Position numbers and translations under genes: made by a program. The notes under the pieces were generated by a model. It had not been told where the DNA came from, did not search any database, and saw only the letters and a list, made by a program, of their open reading frames with translations. A stretch of DNA of 22,625 nt, taken from Onstottus_A sp049273835. Lineage in GTDB: Bacteria > Acidobacteriota > Blastocatellia > UBA7656. The stretch spans positions 1-22,625 of the forward strand of contig JBASRM010000512.1 of assembly GCA_049273835.1 (NCBI GenBank), in the 5' to 3' direction. Positions 6,484 to 14,498 of the stretch are shown here, one piece after another. Each line of letters starts with the position of its first letter. The stretch's first letter is position 1.

Positions 6484-8592
6484 TCATCGCTTGGATTTCT
6501 CGAGCCGCCTCCGCACCAGCTCGGTCACTGCCTGATACATTTCGTTCAGCACGGCTTGGCGCTCAGACTCATCACTGAAGCCGATCGCTTCAAGCGTCAT
6601 CATATCCAGTCTCTGGCGGTCAGAACGGTTCACCTCTTCAAAGACCGAATACACCGGCCGCAGTGACAGCGCGAGAACGGCGGCTTCGAGCCTTTTTTGA
6701 ATCGACGAAGATAATTGGCGAGCATTGGGGATTCTTATTTGTTCGGCGACGGCTACGTCAATATCTGCGATCGCCTGAGCTCCGGTCATCTGCCGACACG
6801 TGATCTCAGCGTAGTAGCGAGCCCAGGTTGAATTGAGCAATGCCGCAAGCGTGAGCTCGGATACACCCTCGGCGGGGAAGATACCGTACAATTTTTTGTC
6901 CTCAAACACACCTGCTCGATTCAATGCGACCACCCATCGCTCGCCCACCTTCGATGGAAAAATGATCGGCGCCGGTTTCATCCCTCGCGCAACCGAGTAC
7001 CAGGGATCACGCGAAGAACAGGTAGGACGCAAGTGCAAGCCCGCTTGTTCACCACGCCTTATGTGATCGAGTGCGTGTGTGCCGGCAAGCTCCTCGCGCG
7101 ACGCCGGGCAATTGAAGAAAAATCTGGTCGCGTGCTCCGCTTCCAGAACGATACCTGGAATCTCCTTGAGTGAGAAAATCACGGGTGAGAGGAACCGGGA
7201 TTCGATGCCGGAAACGTGCAGCGGTTCGCCGATCCCAGTAGCTCGATGTGCATCCGAGGTTGTGAGAGTCTTAGATGGCTGAAGTGAAAGATAGAAGAAC
7301 TCATTCGCCCCGGTGGTTAGCCCGCGCCGCACCACCGCCACATCCGCTAATGCCCGAAGACCACGCCCTCCACGTTCATACTGAGCTTCTGAGTTCGCTC
7401 TCGCCTCTTTGCCGTTTGCCGAATTTCCGCTGTTCTTCAGCCCCTGCCCGCTAACATAGAAGAATTCATTCGCGCCGGTCTTTACTCCGAATCTTACTCG
7501 AGCAAGGTCGGACAAGCTGCGGAGATTCTCGCTGCCACGTTCCAGCACCCGAAAGAAGACATCCTCGGCGCGTACGAATTTTCCCCAGCCGGGAAACGTG
7601 GTTCCGGGTTCCGGGTTCCGCGTTCCGGGTTCCTGGTTCAACCCGGAACTCTGAACCGTGAACCCTGAACCGCTCGCCGCCCGCTCCCCGAGATCTGCCT
7701 GCTTGATTATTCTGATGCGATGTGTGTCGAATGCAGCCGAAGCAAGACTCCTCTCAATCAAGTTCGCAAATCGGACTGGTGGCCAAACCGACCCTCCCTG
7801 ATCGGTCGCCTTACAGTCGAGAATCTCGGCGAGTGGCCTTTTCAATTCAACAAACCGAATGTGATTCGCCTGGCGGCCGGCAGGTTCGGGATCTCTGGCA
7901 AGCACAGTGATCGCGGTATTGATCGACGCATCTTCGAAGAAACTCTCGCAGCCGGATTCCAGGACTGCAATAACGCGGAAGTTCGAAAGTAAGAACTCGC
8001 GCAACGCGGCGCCGTATCCTGCGTCGAGCCAACTGCTTGCGGTCAAAAAAACGAGCCGGCCCCCAGGTCTAAGGAAACGGATCGCATGGGCGAAGAAGTA
8101 CACATAGATGTCCGATCTTCCCGACCATTGTGGCCATAGGATATCCGGCGACGCGAGGCGATCAAGCTCGATCCGCTTCTGGATGCGCCGCTTGTCGCGC
8201 GCGCGCATCAACTCTTGCCGGATGTATGGCGGATTGCCGATGATCGCATCGAATGCTTGAGGAAGGATTACTGATCGGCTAAGCGACGCTCCCGGCCCGA
8301 TATTGAAAAAGTCCCCGACGGCGATCTGCGCGCCAGTGGCCGCGGCAAGCCTTATTGCTCGAACCGAGCGATCTGAACCGAAGACTTCGCGAAATCGGCC
8401 GGGACGGTTCGGCGACTTAGAGAGCTGGTGTTTGCGTTTCAGTGCTTCGGCGAGCAGCCTACCGTCACCGCAACTCGGGTCGAAGACCAGATCATCACCG
8501 GACCGAATCGCGAACGCCACGAGAAGCCGCGCGACTTCCAGAGGAGTGTAATGCTGGCCGTAGCGATGCCGTTCGTCTCTAGCCTCAGCCAT
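6484..8592 (-). CDS. Eco57I/TaqI-like N6-adenine DNA methyltransferase, orphan
   Basis: A 702-residue protein if it starts at the ATG at 8592. The SAM-binding motif I is FDPSCGDGRLL (about residues 37-47), and the catalytic motif IV NPPY is at about 120-123, as in gamma-class N6-adenine methylases. GQHYTPLEVARLLV near the N-terminus is the usual motif X region. A TaqI_C-like target-recognition region follows, with two copies of the block that ends in TGANEFFY (about residues 357-381 and 412-436). It then runs through LRPTCSSRDPWYSVARGMK, typical of Eco57I-like enzymes. No nuclease motif or endonuclease gene is nearby, so it is probably a solitary methylase or a fragmented type IIG relative. 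An in-phase 72-nt repeat encodes residues 308-331. A TTG five codons upstream (8607) is an alternative start. Confidence 0.88.
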   Translation of the reverse strand: MAEARDERHRYGQHYTPLEVARLLVAFAIRSGDDLVFDPSCGDGRLLAEALKRKHQLSKSPNRPGRFREVFGSDRSVRAIRLAAATGAQIAVGDFFNIGPGASLSRSVILPQAFDAIIGNPPYIRQELMRARDKRRIQKRIELDRLASPDILWPQWSGRSDIYVYFFAHAIRFLRPGGRLVFLTASSWLDAGYGAALREFLLSNFRVIAVLESGCESFFEDASINTAITVLARDPEPAGRQANHIRFVELKRPLAEILDCKATDQGGSVWPPVRFANLIERSLASAAFDTHRIRIIKQADLGERAASGSGFTVQSSGLNQEPGTRNPEPGTTFPGWGKFVRAEDVFFRVLERGSENLRSLSDLARVRFGVKTGANEFFYVSGQGLKNSGNSANGKEARANSEAQYERGGRGLRALADVAVVRRGLTTGANEFFYLSLQPSKTLTTSDAHRATGIGEPLHVSGIESRFLSPVIFSLKEIPGIVLEAEHATRFFFNCPASREELAGTHALDHIRRGEQAGLHLRPTCSSRDPWYSVARGMKPAPIIFPSKVGERWVVALNRAGVFEDKKLYGIFPAEGVSELTLAALLNSTWARYYAEITCRQMTGAQAIADIDVAVAEQIRIPNARQLSSSIQKRLEAAVLALSLRPVYSVFEEVNRSDRQRLDMMTLEAIGFSDESERQAVLNEMYQAVTELVRRRLEKSKR
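7285..7524 (-). repeat. Internal duplication in the methyltransferase target-recognition region
   Basis: Two copies of a 25-residue block, at 7450-7524 and 7285-7359 and 165 nt apart, share the pattern LRxLxDxAxVRxGxxTGANEFFYxS. At the DNA level the 3' parts are still close: about 21 of 25 bases agree across the TGANEFFY codons. The material between them (for example NSANGKEARANSEAQ) is low-complexity and unlike the rest of the protein. This is best read as an in-frame 55-codon segmental duplication inside the specificity region. Confidence 0.75.
7600..7671. repeat. Heptamer-based palindromic element inside the methyltransferase gene
   Basis: On the plus strand, six tandem units related to GGGTTCC fill 7600-7639. 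An inverted run of degenerate heptamers (related to GAACCCT/GAACCGT) fills 7640-7671. The arms 7600-7631 and 7640-7671 pair at 27 of 32 positions around an 8-nt loop, with mismatches confined to the variable unit positions. The element is exactly 24 codons long and starts and ends on codon boundaries. It encodes a Gly/Pro/Thr/Ser-rich insert (such as NQEPGTRNPEPGT) that does not look like part of a folded domain. Confidence 0.8.
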
Positions 8593-8797
8593 TGTTTGTT
8601 CCCGCAAAGATGACGCAGGTTCTGAAGATGAGCCCTTGAATGTCGGGGCAGTTCATTTGCGTCAACCCTGGAAGGTTGCGCTCCTCACCGGGGATCCATG
8701 GCGCGTGAGCTTGATAGCGGTGACCATTGCCAACTAGAATTTCCATCAAGGCGTGATTGAGTTTATCAGCCCGCAAATCAATGACCAAAGAGAACAT
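8585..8797 (-). CDS. Possible small protein overlapping the methyltransferase start
   Basis: A 70-codon frame (or 53 codons from an internal ATG at 8746) ends with a TGA that lies inside the ATGGCTGA at the methyltransferase start, an arrangement typical of translational coupling. Its composition looks protein-like: NGHRYQAHAPWIPGEERN and GLIFRTCVIFAGTNNG, with two cysteines (residues 50 and 61). Codon choice is plausible. I do not recognise it. Against it: no good ribosome binding site, an antisense overlap with the hydrolase start if the long form is used, and a good plus-strand promoter match within it (8711-8740). It could be a remnant of an upstream part of the modification system. Confidence 0.3.
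   Translation of the reverse strand: MFSLVIDLRADKLNHALMEILVGNGHRYQAHAPWIPGEERNLPGLTQMNCPDIQGLIFRTCVIFAGTNNG
8711..8740 (+). promoter_or_regulatory. Putative sigma70-type promoter of the hydrolase operon
   Basis: TTGATA (8711-8716) and TAGAAT (8735-8740) are separated by 18 nt. Transcription would begin near 8747, giving a leader of about 34 nt to the ATG at 8781. That favours this ATG over the upstream TTG at 8757. Confidence 0.5.
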
Positions 8798-9821
8798 CAC
8801 CAGGTTCTTCGAACGGCATCCTTTTGTGCCGCACCCCGCGCTGAAAAACCCGCATGCCCAGACGATAGCCGGCACGCTTATTCGGCGGCGGTTCAAGCTG
8901 GCTGAAGATCAAACCGAGGCGCGCTTCTTTGACACCGCGCAGGGAGTGCGGGTGCTTGCTCATTGCTCGTGGCAGAAGAACCGCAGGTCGAAGCCTACCC
9001 TCATCATCTCCCACGGCATGGAGGGATCGACCGAGTCGCGCTATATGCTGGGCACCGCTGAAAAAGCTCTGGCAGCAGGGTTCAATGCCGTGCGCGTGAA
9101 CTATCGAAACTGCGGCGGGACCGAGCACCTGACCTCCACTCTTTATCACGCGGGGCTGACCGATGACATTCGACAAATAGTTCAAGAGCTAATCGAGCGC
9201 GATGGCTTAGGGGAGATCTATCTGGTCGGGTTTTCACTTGGTGGTAACATCGTCTTGAAGCTGGCCGGCGAGTATGGCGCTTCACCGCCGCCGGCGGTCC
9301 GCGGAGTTGCAGCCGTTTCAGCATCCATTGATCTCGCGGCCTGCGCCGATGCAATCGAGTTGCGACGGAACATCATCTACCGTATGCGCTTCGTTCGGAG
9401 CTTGAAGAACAGGATGCGCCGCAAGGCCCAGTTGTTTCCGGACCGCTACGACCCCAAGCTGTTGCGTGGAGTGTGGACGATTCGCCAGTTCGACGACGCC
9501 TTTGTCGCGCCGCACTGCGGATTCCGCGATTCCGCGGACTACTACAAACGCGCAAGCGCCCTCCGTGTGATGGACCGCATAAGCATTCCGGCGCTGATCA
9601 TTCACGCCAAGGACGATCCCTTCATCCCATTCTCCCAGTTCGAGCGATCCGAACTTATGGCAAATCCAAACGTCGCTTTGCTGATCCCTGAGCAAGGCGG
9701 GCACGTCGGCTTCATCTCAGCGGATGGAGAAGGTGAACAACGTTTTTGGGCTGAAACGACGACAGTCAGCTTCATAAAGATGATCAGCTCCACACAGTTG
9801 GAGAGCGATGCTTCGCGCTGA
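8781..9821 (+). CDS. YheT-like alpha/beta hydrolase
   Basis: A 346-residue alpha/beta-hydrolase of the YheT/EMB8 group. The N-terminal signature PHPALKNPHAQTIAG (residues 17-31) matches the family's PHxxLxxPHxQT block. The oxyanion-side SHGMEGS is at 78-84, the nucleophile elbow GFSLGGN has Ser152, the acid lies in HAKDDPFIP (Asp278 or Asp279), and His308 is in QGGHVGF. All three catalytic residues are present. The physiological substrate of the family is poorly defined; esters or acyl groups are likely. I chose the ATG at 8781; a TTG at 8757 would add eight residues. It leads a plus-strand operon, with the inositol-monophosphatase-like gene beginning 30 nt after its stop. Confidence 0.88.
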   Translation: MTKENITRFFERHPFVPHPALKNPHAQTIAGTLIRRRFKLAEDQTEARFFDTAQGVRVLAHCSWQKNRRSKPTLIISHGMEGSTESRYMLGTAEKALAAGFNAVRVNYRNCGGTEHLTSTLYHAGLTDDIRQIVQELIERDGLGEIYLVGFSLGGNIVLKLAGEYGASPPPAVRGVAAVSASIDLAACADAIELRRNIIYRMRFVRSLKNRMRRKAQLFPDRYDPKLLRGVWTIRQFDDAFVAPHCGFRDSADYYKRASALRVMDRISIPALIIHAKDDPFIPFSQFERSELMANPNVALLIPEQGGHVGFISADGEGEQRFWAETTTVSFIKMISSTQLESDASR

Positions 9822-9851
9822 AAAGAAATCGAATCGTTGGCAGGGGAATAG

Positions 9852-10622
9852 ATGCTTAACTTCGCAATACGGGTGGCTCGCGACGCCGGAGCGTTGCTGC
9901 GCAATCGGATGGGCACCACGATCGACATCGATCACAAGGGCTCAATCGACCTCGTAACCGACGTCGATCTCGCGAGCGAGAAATTAATACGAGAAGCGAT
10001 ATCGACCCACTACCCGCGGCATGAGATTCTTGCCGAAGAAGGGGGCTTATCGGAAAGTAATTCAGAGTACCGCTGGATAGTTGACCCGCTGGACGGGACG
10101 ACCAATTATGCGCACGGTTATCCCGTCTTCTGCGTTTCAATCGCGCTCGAATGCCGAGGCGAGGTTGTGCTTGGGGTGGTTTACGATCCGATGCGTGACG
10201 AGTTGTTTGCCGCGGAGCGCGGGGCCGGCGCGTCTTTAAACAGCCGGCAGATTCGCGTGTCGAAGATCGATGACTTGATGCAAGGAATGCTGTCGACCGG
10301 ATTTCCTTACGACATAAAAACGTCGAAGCTGACTAACCTGGAACACTGGTCTAACTTTGCTTTGAGTGCGCAGGCTTTGCGGCGAGATGGGGCGGCGGCC
10401 CTGGATCTCTGTTCGGTTGCGTGCGGGCGGTTCGACGGGTTCTGGGAGTTGAACCTTTCACCGTGGGACACAGCGGCCGGCGCGTTGATCGTTCAGGAGG
10501 CAGGCGGGCGAGTTACCAACTTCAGCGGTAAATCTTTCTCGAACTACGAGCCGGAGATCGTTGCAAGCAACGGACTGATACACGAAAGAATGATTGAAGT
10601 GCTTGCTATCGAAGCTAGCTAG
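9852..10622 (+). CDS. Inositol monophosphatase family protein (SuhB-like)
   Basis: A 256-residue Mg-dependent phosphatase of the IMPase fold. Metal ligands sit in AEEGG (Glu62/Glu63), in the signature DPLDGTTN at residues 78-85, and in SPWDTAAG (Asp206). Length and motif spacing are standard. The family hydrolyses inositol-1-phosphate and related sugar or nucleotide phosphates (for example histidinol phosphate or PAP), and sequence alone does not decide between these. An AGGGG at 9842-9846 precedes the ATG at good distance. One base separates its TAG from the ATG of the homoserine kinase gene. This tight link to amino-acid biosynthesis makes a histidinol-phosphate-like or other anabolic role worth considering (inference). 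Confidence 0.9.
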   Translation: MLNFAIRVARDAGALLRNRMGTTIDIDHKGSIDLVTDVDLASEKLIREAISTHYPRHEILAEEGGLSESNSEYRWIVDPLDGTTNYAHGYPVFCVSIALECRGEVVLGVVYDPMRDELFAAERGAGASLNSRQIRVSKIDDLMQGMLSTGFPYDIKTSKLTNLEHWSNFALSAQALRRDGAAALDLCSVACGRFDGFWELNLSPWDTAAGALIVQEAGGRVTNFSGKSFSNYEPEIVASNGLIHERMIEVLAIEAS

Positions 10623-10623
10623 T

Positions 10624-11565
10624 ATGGCCAACACCGAAATCATCGTCCCGGCGTCTACTTCAAACCTCGGCGCGAGTTTTGATACCTGCGGAGTGGCCCT
10701 TCCTCTTTACCTCAAAGTTTGCGTCGAGGAGCGCGCCAGCGGGTTTGAGATTGTGCATACGGGCGAAGGCGCGGACCGCATACCCGGCGGTGAGTCGAAC
10801 CTGATACTTCGAGTTGCGCGCTCTGTCGGAGAGCTTCGCGGGAAGAGAATTGACGGCGCGAGGATTTCGGTCAACAGTCATATTCCGCTAGGACGAGGGC
10901 TCGGCAGCAGCAGCGCGGCGATCATTGCCGGGATCTCGGTTTATGAGGTGCTGAGCGGCGATCAATTGAGCGCGGATCAAGTGTTCGGTTACGCGTTGCG
11001 CTTCGAGGACCACGCAGATAACCTTGCCCCAAGTCTGCTTGGTGGTTTGGTCGTGGCTTGCGTGGTAGAACGGGCGGGGCAGCGATCGCTGATTGCCGTG
11101 AAGCGTCCGTGGCCTGAGGACGTAAAGATCGTGCTGTGCATTCCTGAATTTGAAATGGACACTTCGCAGATGCGCAATGTGTTGCCAAAGGAGGTGGTGC
11201 TGGCTGATGCGGTGTTCAACCTTCAACGGGCGTCGTTGTTTCAGGCGCTGATCTCAGAGCGGCGGTTCGACCTGTTCAGCGAAGCGCTTCGAGACCGCTT
11301 GCACCAGCCGTATCGAGTACCTCTCGGACCAGGACTGGCGGAGGTTCTGCAATTGAACGATCAGACAAGCGATCACCCGGGGTTGCTCGGAGTGGCAATC
11401 AGCGGGGCGGGTTCAACAATGATTGCCTTCGCGACCGAGAACCTTTCCCAGATCGCCGCTGACATGAGTTACCGCTTCGCAACTGCAGGTGTGAGGTCGC
11501 GCACACTCGAAGTCGAGGTCGATAACCACGGCCGTTCGATCAGCAAAGTCACCACCGGTGAATAA
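10624..11565 (+). CDS. thrB: Homoserine kinase
   Basis: A 313-residue GHMP kinase. ThrB phosphorylates homoserine with ATP in the last steps to threonine. The N-terminus carries PASTSNLGASFDTCGVAL (residues 9-26), a typical ThrB opening. The ATP-binding GHMP loop is IPLGRGLGSSSAAI at 87-100, and the C-terminal motif GVAISGAGSTMIAF is intact. The start ATG lies one base after the stop of the phosphatase gene, which suggests translational coupling; there is no separate strong ribosome binding site. An in-frame start 30 nt upstream would overlap that gene and add residues not seen in the family. No threonine synthase or homoserine dehydrogenase gene is in the window. Confidence 0.9.
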   Translation: MANTEIIVPASTSNLGASFDTCGVALPLYLKVCVEERASGFEIVHTGEGADRIPGGESNLILRVARSVGELRGKRIDGARISVNSHIPLGRGLGSSSAAIIAGISVYEVLSGDQLSADQVFGYALRFEDHADNLAPSLLGGLVVACVVERAGQRSLIAVKRPWPEDVKIVLCIPEFEMDTSQMRNVLPKEVVLADAVFNLQRASLFQALISERRFDLFSEALRDRLHQPYRVPLGPGLAEVLQLNDQTSDHPGLLGVAISGAGSTMIAFATENLSQIAADMSYRFATAGVRSRTLEVEVDNHGRSISKVTTGE

Positions 11566-12561
11566 GTGTCTGCGCGTAAAAGCAAGTCTATGAAGCTTCG
11601 AGAGTTCATGATCATCATTGCAATCACATCCGTGCCGCTGATCTGGGCCTGCGAAGCAGAATCGCTGCCGGTCGAGGTAATACGAACGCAGGGCGCGCCA
11701 GCGACCACTGTCAGCGCTGAGTTTCAACAAGAGGTGTCACAACTGGCCGCAGGCGGGTTGAGGCTGAAAGAGGCTTTGGAAGCCAGTTTGGACGGGACGG
11801 CACGTCACCTTGCAGGAGTTTTCCAGCGTGTGCAACCCAAGGCTCCCAACGAGGCGTTCGAACTGAGAATCCTGGAGAGCGACGGCCGTCTGGCTAAGAC
11901 GATCTTCCGGCGCGCGGATTTTTTCTTCTCGTTCGCCTCGGCTGGCGAGCCAAACAAGTTGAACGGCACCGACATCAACGGTGATGGGATCAAAGAGATC
12001 ATCGTTCAGAGCTCGAGCGGCGGAAACTGCTGGAGCTGCAACCCCACTGAGATTTATCAGGTTCGCAATCACAAAGCCGAGCTGATCGCGGCAGGCCCAA
12101 TTCAAAAGATCGCGGACCTGAACGGCGACGGCGTTGGCGAGCTGGTGGTGATGGATGCGAGATGGGAATCATACGATGACCTCTCGCACGCCGCATCCCC
12201 GGAAGCCGCTATGGTCTATGCGTGGCGAAACGGAAAATATGTTTACTCCGCGCGCGACTTTGGCGCGTTCTATGAGAGCGAGCTCAGACGGCTGCACGCG
12301 GCGATCGAAGAAGCGAAGTCGCAAATCACTGCCGAAGAATATTCCGATGAGCTTTACGTCGGCCGCGCAATTGCGTTGGCGATGACTTATGTGCACATGG
12401 GTGAGCTTGACCGAGGATTAAAGGAGATGGAGACGTTGTTGAATTCGAACTCGAAATCAGCAGCGCAAACGAAGCATCGCGTAGTGATCATCGACGATTT
12501 CCGAAAGGGCGAGAGCTCGAAGAAACTCCGCGAAATGAATTACGGCGATCCGATGAGGTAG
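11566..12561 (+). CDS. Exported protein with FG-GAP/EF-hand-like loops, hypothetical
   Basis: A 331-residue protein (GTG start directly after the thrB stop; an ATG at 11590 would give 323). The N-terminus has several Lys/Arg residues and then the hydrophobic stretch MIIIAITSVPLIWAC. The IWAC sequence is an imperfect lipobox, so it may be a lipoprotein or a secreted protein. The middle carries two calcium-loop-like repeats, DINGDGIKEI (about 136-145) and DLNGDGVGEL (about 184-193), the kind found in FG-GAP/VCBS propeller blades. A CxxC (Cys155, Cys158) lies between them. The last 100 residues are helical and TPR-like (ALAMTYVHMGELDRGLKEME). I know no function for it. It is the last gene of the operon. 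Confidence 0.75.
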   Translation: MSARKSKSMKLREFMIIIAITSVPLIWACEAESLPVEVIRTQGAPATTVSAEFQQEVSQLAAGGLRLKEALEASLDGTARHLAGVFQRVQPKAPNEAFELRILESDGRLAKTIFRRADFFFSFASAGEPNKLNGTDINGDGIKEIIVQSSSGGNCWSCNPTEIYQVRNHKAELIAAGPIQKIADLNGDGVGELVVMDARWESYDDLSHAASPEAAMVYAWRNGKYVYSARDFGAFYESELRRLHAAIEEAKSQITAEEYSDELYVGRAIALAMTYVHMGELDRGLKEMETLLNSNSKSAAQTKHRVVIIDDFRKGESSKKLREMNYGDPMR

Positions 12562-12691
12562 ATCCGGTTAATGACCCGTAACAGCGGTCGCGACACCATC
12601 TCCACTTCACAATCAACCACAGAGGCTCGTAATACCGCCCCGCCTATTATTTGGAGCCGGTACGACAAGCACAGAGAGTCTTCGATTCACT

Positions 12692-13399
12692 TTAGCTTTC
12701 TGTCCCGCTACTCCCGGCGCTCTCCGCTTTGAAGCTTGCGCCCGTTCCAAGGGGCACTTCATCAGGCAAACTCGATGGATTGAGGGCGCTGGCTACAACG
12801 TCGTGAGTCCTCCGCGCAAGCTGCCGCGCGCGTTCTTTCAATTCGGCCCTGCTCGCGTCCTCGGCGATACGCTCGACTTCGATCCACGGGTGATAGGTGA
12901 TCGTCAATTTGCCTGGCCGTGGAAGCATTCGTCCAACCGGCCAGATATTCTCTCCTCCCTTGATTGACACGGGCACAATCGGCAAACCGTGGGTCAAAGC
13001 CAAACGAAAGGCCCCCATCTTGAATGGCATGAGTTTACCGGTTCTTGTTCTTCCGCCTTCGGGAAAAATTACCAGCGCACGGCCATCGCGTAGCAATTCG
13101 ATCGACTCACGCTGTGCTGATGCGTCAGCAGCGACGTCAAGGTTTACCGGAAAGGCGCCGAACATACGCATCAGCAGTCCAAGCACAGGTATTCGAAAGG
13201 GCTTATCCCAAGCCATGTAGTAGATTCGCCTTCGAACCGGGATGGTGATCCAAATCGGGTCGGCGTAGGTAACGTGGTTAGGCGTTATGATGCATGCGCC
13301 GCGCGGCGGGATATGCTCGGCGCCGTGAAACTCAATCTTGAACAGCACCCGGCAAAACAACCAGACGAACGGGCTGAGGATTGTTATCAGAAAGCGCAT
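12692..13399 (-). CDS. plsC: 1-acyl-sn-glycerol-3-phosphate acyltransferase (PlsC family)
   Basis: A 235-residue membrane-associated acyltransferase. An N-terminal hydrophobic segment (residues 2-20) is followed by the catalytic HX4D motif in NHVTYADP (His42, Asp47). The substrate-binding motif is FPEGGRTRTG (Glu114-Gly-Gly-Arg117, a variant of the usual EGTR), and further on there is a PIVPV block. The family transfers an acyl chain to lysophosphatidic acid, making phosphatidic acid for phospholipids. The C-terminal 30 residues are Ser/Gly/Ala-rich and probably disordered. The gene is convergent with the upstream operon across a 130-nt gap, where I see no clear terminator. Which acyl-acceptor it uses is not certain from sequence. 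Confidence 0.88.
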   Translation of the reverse strand: MRFLITILSPFVWLFCRVLFKIEFHGAEHIPPRGACIITPNHVTYADPIWITIPVRRRIYYMAWDKPFRIPVLGLLMRMFGAFPVNLDVAADASAQRESIELLRDGRALVIFPEGGRTRTGKLMPFKMGAFRLALTHGLPIVPVSIKGGENIWPVGRMLPRPGKLTITYHPWIEVERIAEDASRAELKERARQLARRTHDVVASALNPSSLPDEVPLGTGASFKAESAGSSGTES

Positions 13400-13443
13400 A
13401 GTCAGAAGATTCCCGCAGGCGTTTGATGAAACGGAGTCGTGTC

Positions 13444-13473
13444 ATTAAACAATGTGGCGGAGGGCCGGTGCAA
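13444..13473 (-). promoter_or_regulatory. Possible promoter of plsC
   Basis: On the minus strand, TTGCAC (13468-13473) and TTTAAT (13444-13449) are spaced by 18 nt, upstream of the plsC ATG at 13399. It is a fair sigma70-type match only. Confidence 0.3.
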
Positions 13474-13502
13474 GCGTCGCGCGGTTTCAACGCTTCATTT
13501 AG

Positions 13503-13531
13503 TTGAGAGCGGCATGTGGCTCTGCTACATT
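13503..13531 (+). promoter_or_regulatory. Putative promoter of the alarmone hydrolase gene
   Basis: TTGAGA (13503-13508), a 17-nt spacer and TACATT (13526-13531). A second TACATTGA follows ten bases further on. The leader to the ATG at 13612 would be about 75 nt. Confidence 0.45.
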
Positions 13532-13611
13532 GGCGTACATTGAGAGTTCAGTCTTCTGCTGATTAAAGCCCAGCAAGCTGAAGCTTGAACTCAAAACTGG
13601 AACAATTTCAA

Positions 13612-14202
13612 ATGGATTACGAGTTGAACTTTGAATACCTGGTGGCGCGACTCGAGCCTCAGCTCGACGCGCAGCCAATTGCGTTGATACAGCGCGCGTA
13701 TGAAGTAGCGCAAGCTGCTCACTCGGGTCAGATGCGGGATGAGGGGACGCCCTACATAGTTCATCCGGTAAGAGTCGCCGTTTCCCTGGTTGATGAGCTC
13801 AACCTGGCCTCACCAGCATTGATTTGCGCAGCGCTGCTTCACGACGTAATCGAAGACAGCGAGGTTACCCGCGAGGACATCGTTGGAAAGTTCGGAGAAG
13901 AAATCGCCGAGCTTGTGTGGCTTTTGACCAAGTTCGAGGATGTAAGCTTGTCGGAATATCTTGCTTGTATTGAGAAGGCTGCTCACACCGGCGCGCCGAT
14001 CGTAAAGCTTTGCGATCGGCTTGATAACTTGAGATCGGTCGTTCATACGCCGAGGCTCGAGAAGAAGCGCCGGTACATCCGAACGACCGAGGAGTTCTAC
14101 CTTCCGCTAGCCGCCAGGACGAACCGTTATCTTCATGACGAACTTTCTCGCTGGCTCGAAGAAGCTCGAAACCAGGTCAATAAGCTCATTAAACAGGGTT
14201 AA
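13612..14202 (+). CDS. Small alarmone hydrolase (stand-alone RelA/SpoT HD domain)
   Basis: A 196-residue protein consisting only of the HD hydrolase domain of the RelA/SpoT family, with no synthetase, TGS or ACT domain. The metal and active-site motifs are complete: AHSGQMRDEGTPYIVHPVRVA region (His36, His51), LLHDVIEDSEVT (His77, Asp78, Glu81, Asp82) and KLCDRLDNLRS (Asp135). This resembles MESH1/SAH enzymes, which remove the 3'-pyrophosphate from (p)ppGpp. The ATG at 13612 starts just before the domain; a TTG at 13585 could add nine residues. It is followed by gyrA on the same strand, but gyrA has its own promoter. Predicted role: lowering alarmone levels. Confidence 0.85.
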   Translation: MDYELNFEYLVARLEPQLDAQPIALIQRAYEVAQAAHSGQMRDEGTPYIVHPVRVAVSLVDELNLASPALICAALLHDVIEDSEVTREDIVGKFGEEIAELVWLLTKFEDVSLSEYLACIEKAAHTGAPIVKLCDRLDNLRSVVHTPRLEKKRRYIRTTEEFYLPLAARTNRYLHDELSRWLEEARNQVNKLIKQG

Positions 14203-14288
14203 ACATCGACGGTTCTCAGTATACGATCTTTGCCCTCTCTTTGGTTGTAAACCGCTGATTTTGCTGAACCTTTTCTTCCCGCCAAACT

Positions 14289-14317
14289 TTGAAAAAGAAG
14301 CTCCGGTGTAGTACAAT
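14289..14317 (+). promoter_or_regulatory. Putative sigma70-type promoter of gyrA
   Basis: TTGAAA (14289-14294) and TACAAT (14312-14317) stand exactly 17 nt apart, the best promoter match in the window. It lies in the 296-nt gap before gyrA and predicts a leader of about 175 nt. In the leader I see only a small stem (CGTC-GTA-GACG near 14363-14373). There is no recognisable riboswitch, and the codons read through it do not look like a leader peptide. Confidence 0.6.
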
Positions 14318-14498
14318 CGTTCTTGCTTTCGAAGCAGAAAAATCATCTCAAACGCCTCGTCGTAGACGGCTGAACAAAGCAGGCAGAAAACGAGAGTGGT
14401 CTGCTTGTCGTGCCAGTGTTGCGCCCGATACGCAACCGAGGACGCGAGAGATTTTGACCAACGAATACAAAGAACCAATAAAGCGAGAGTAAACGAGA

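Noticed and set aside
7600..7671. CRISPR array
   Set aside because: The units are 7-nt, contiguous and inverted, with no spacers and no cas genes nearby.
6484..8592. Complete restriction-modification system
   Set aside because: No endonuclease motif in the methyltransferase and no nuclease gene beside it; the flanking genes are a potassium channel and a hydrolase.
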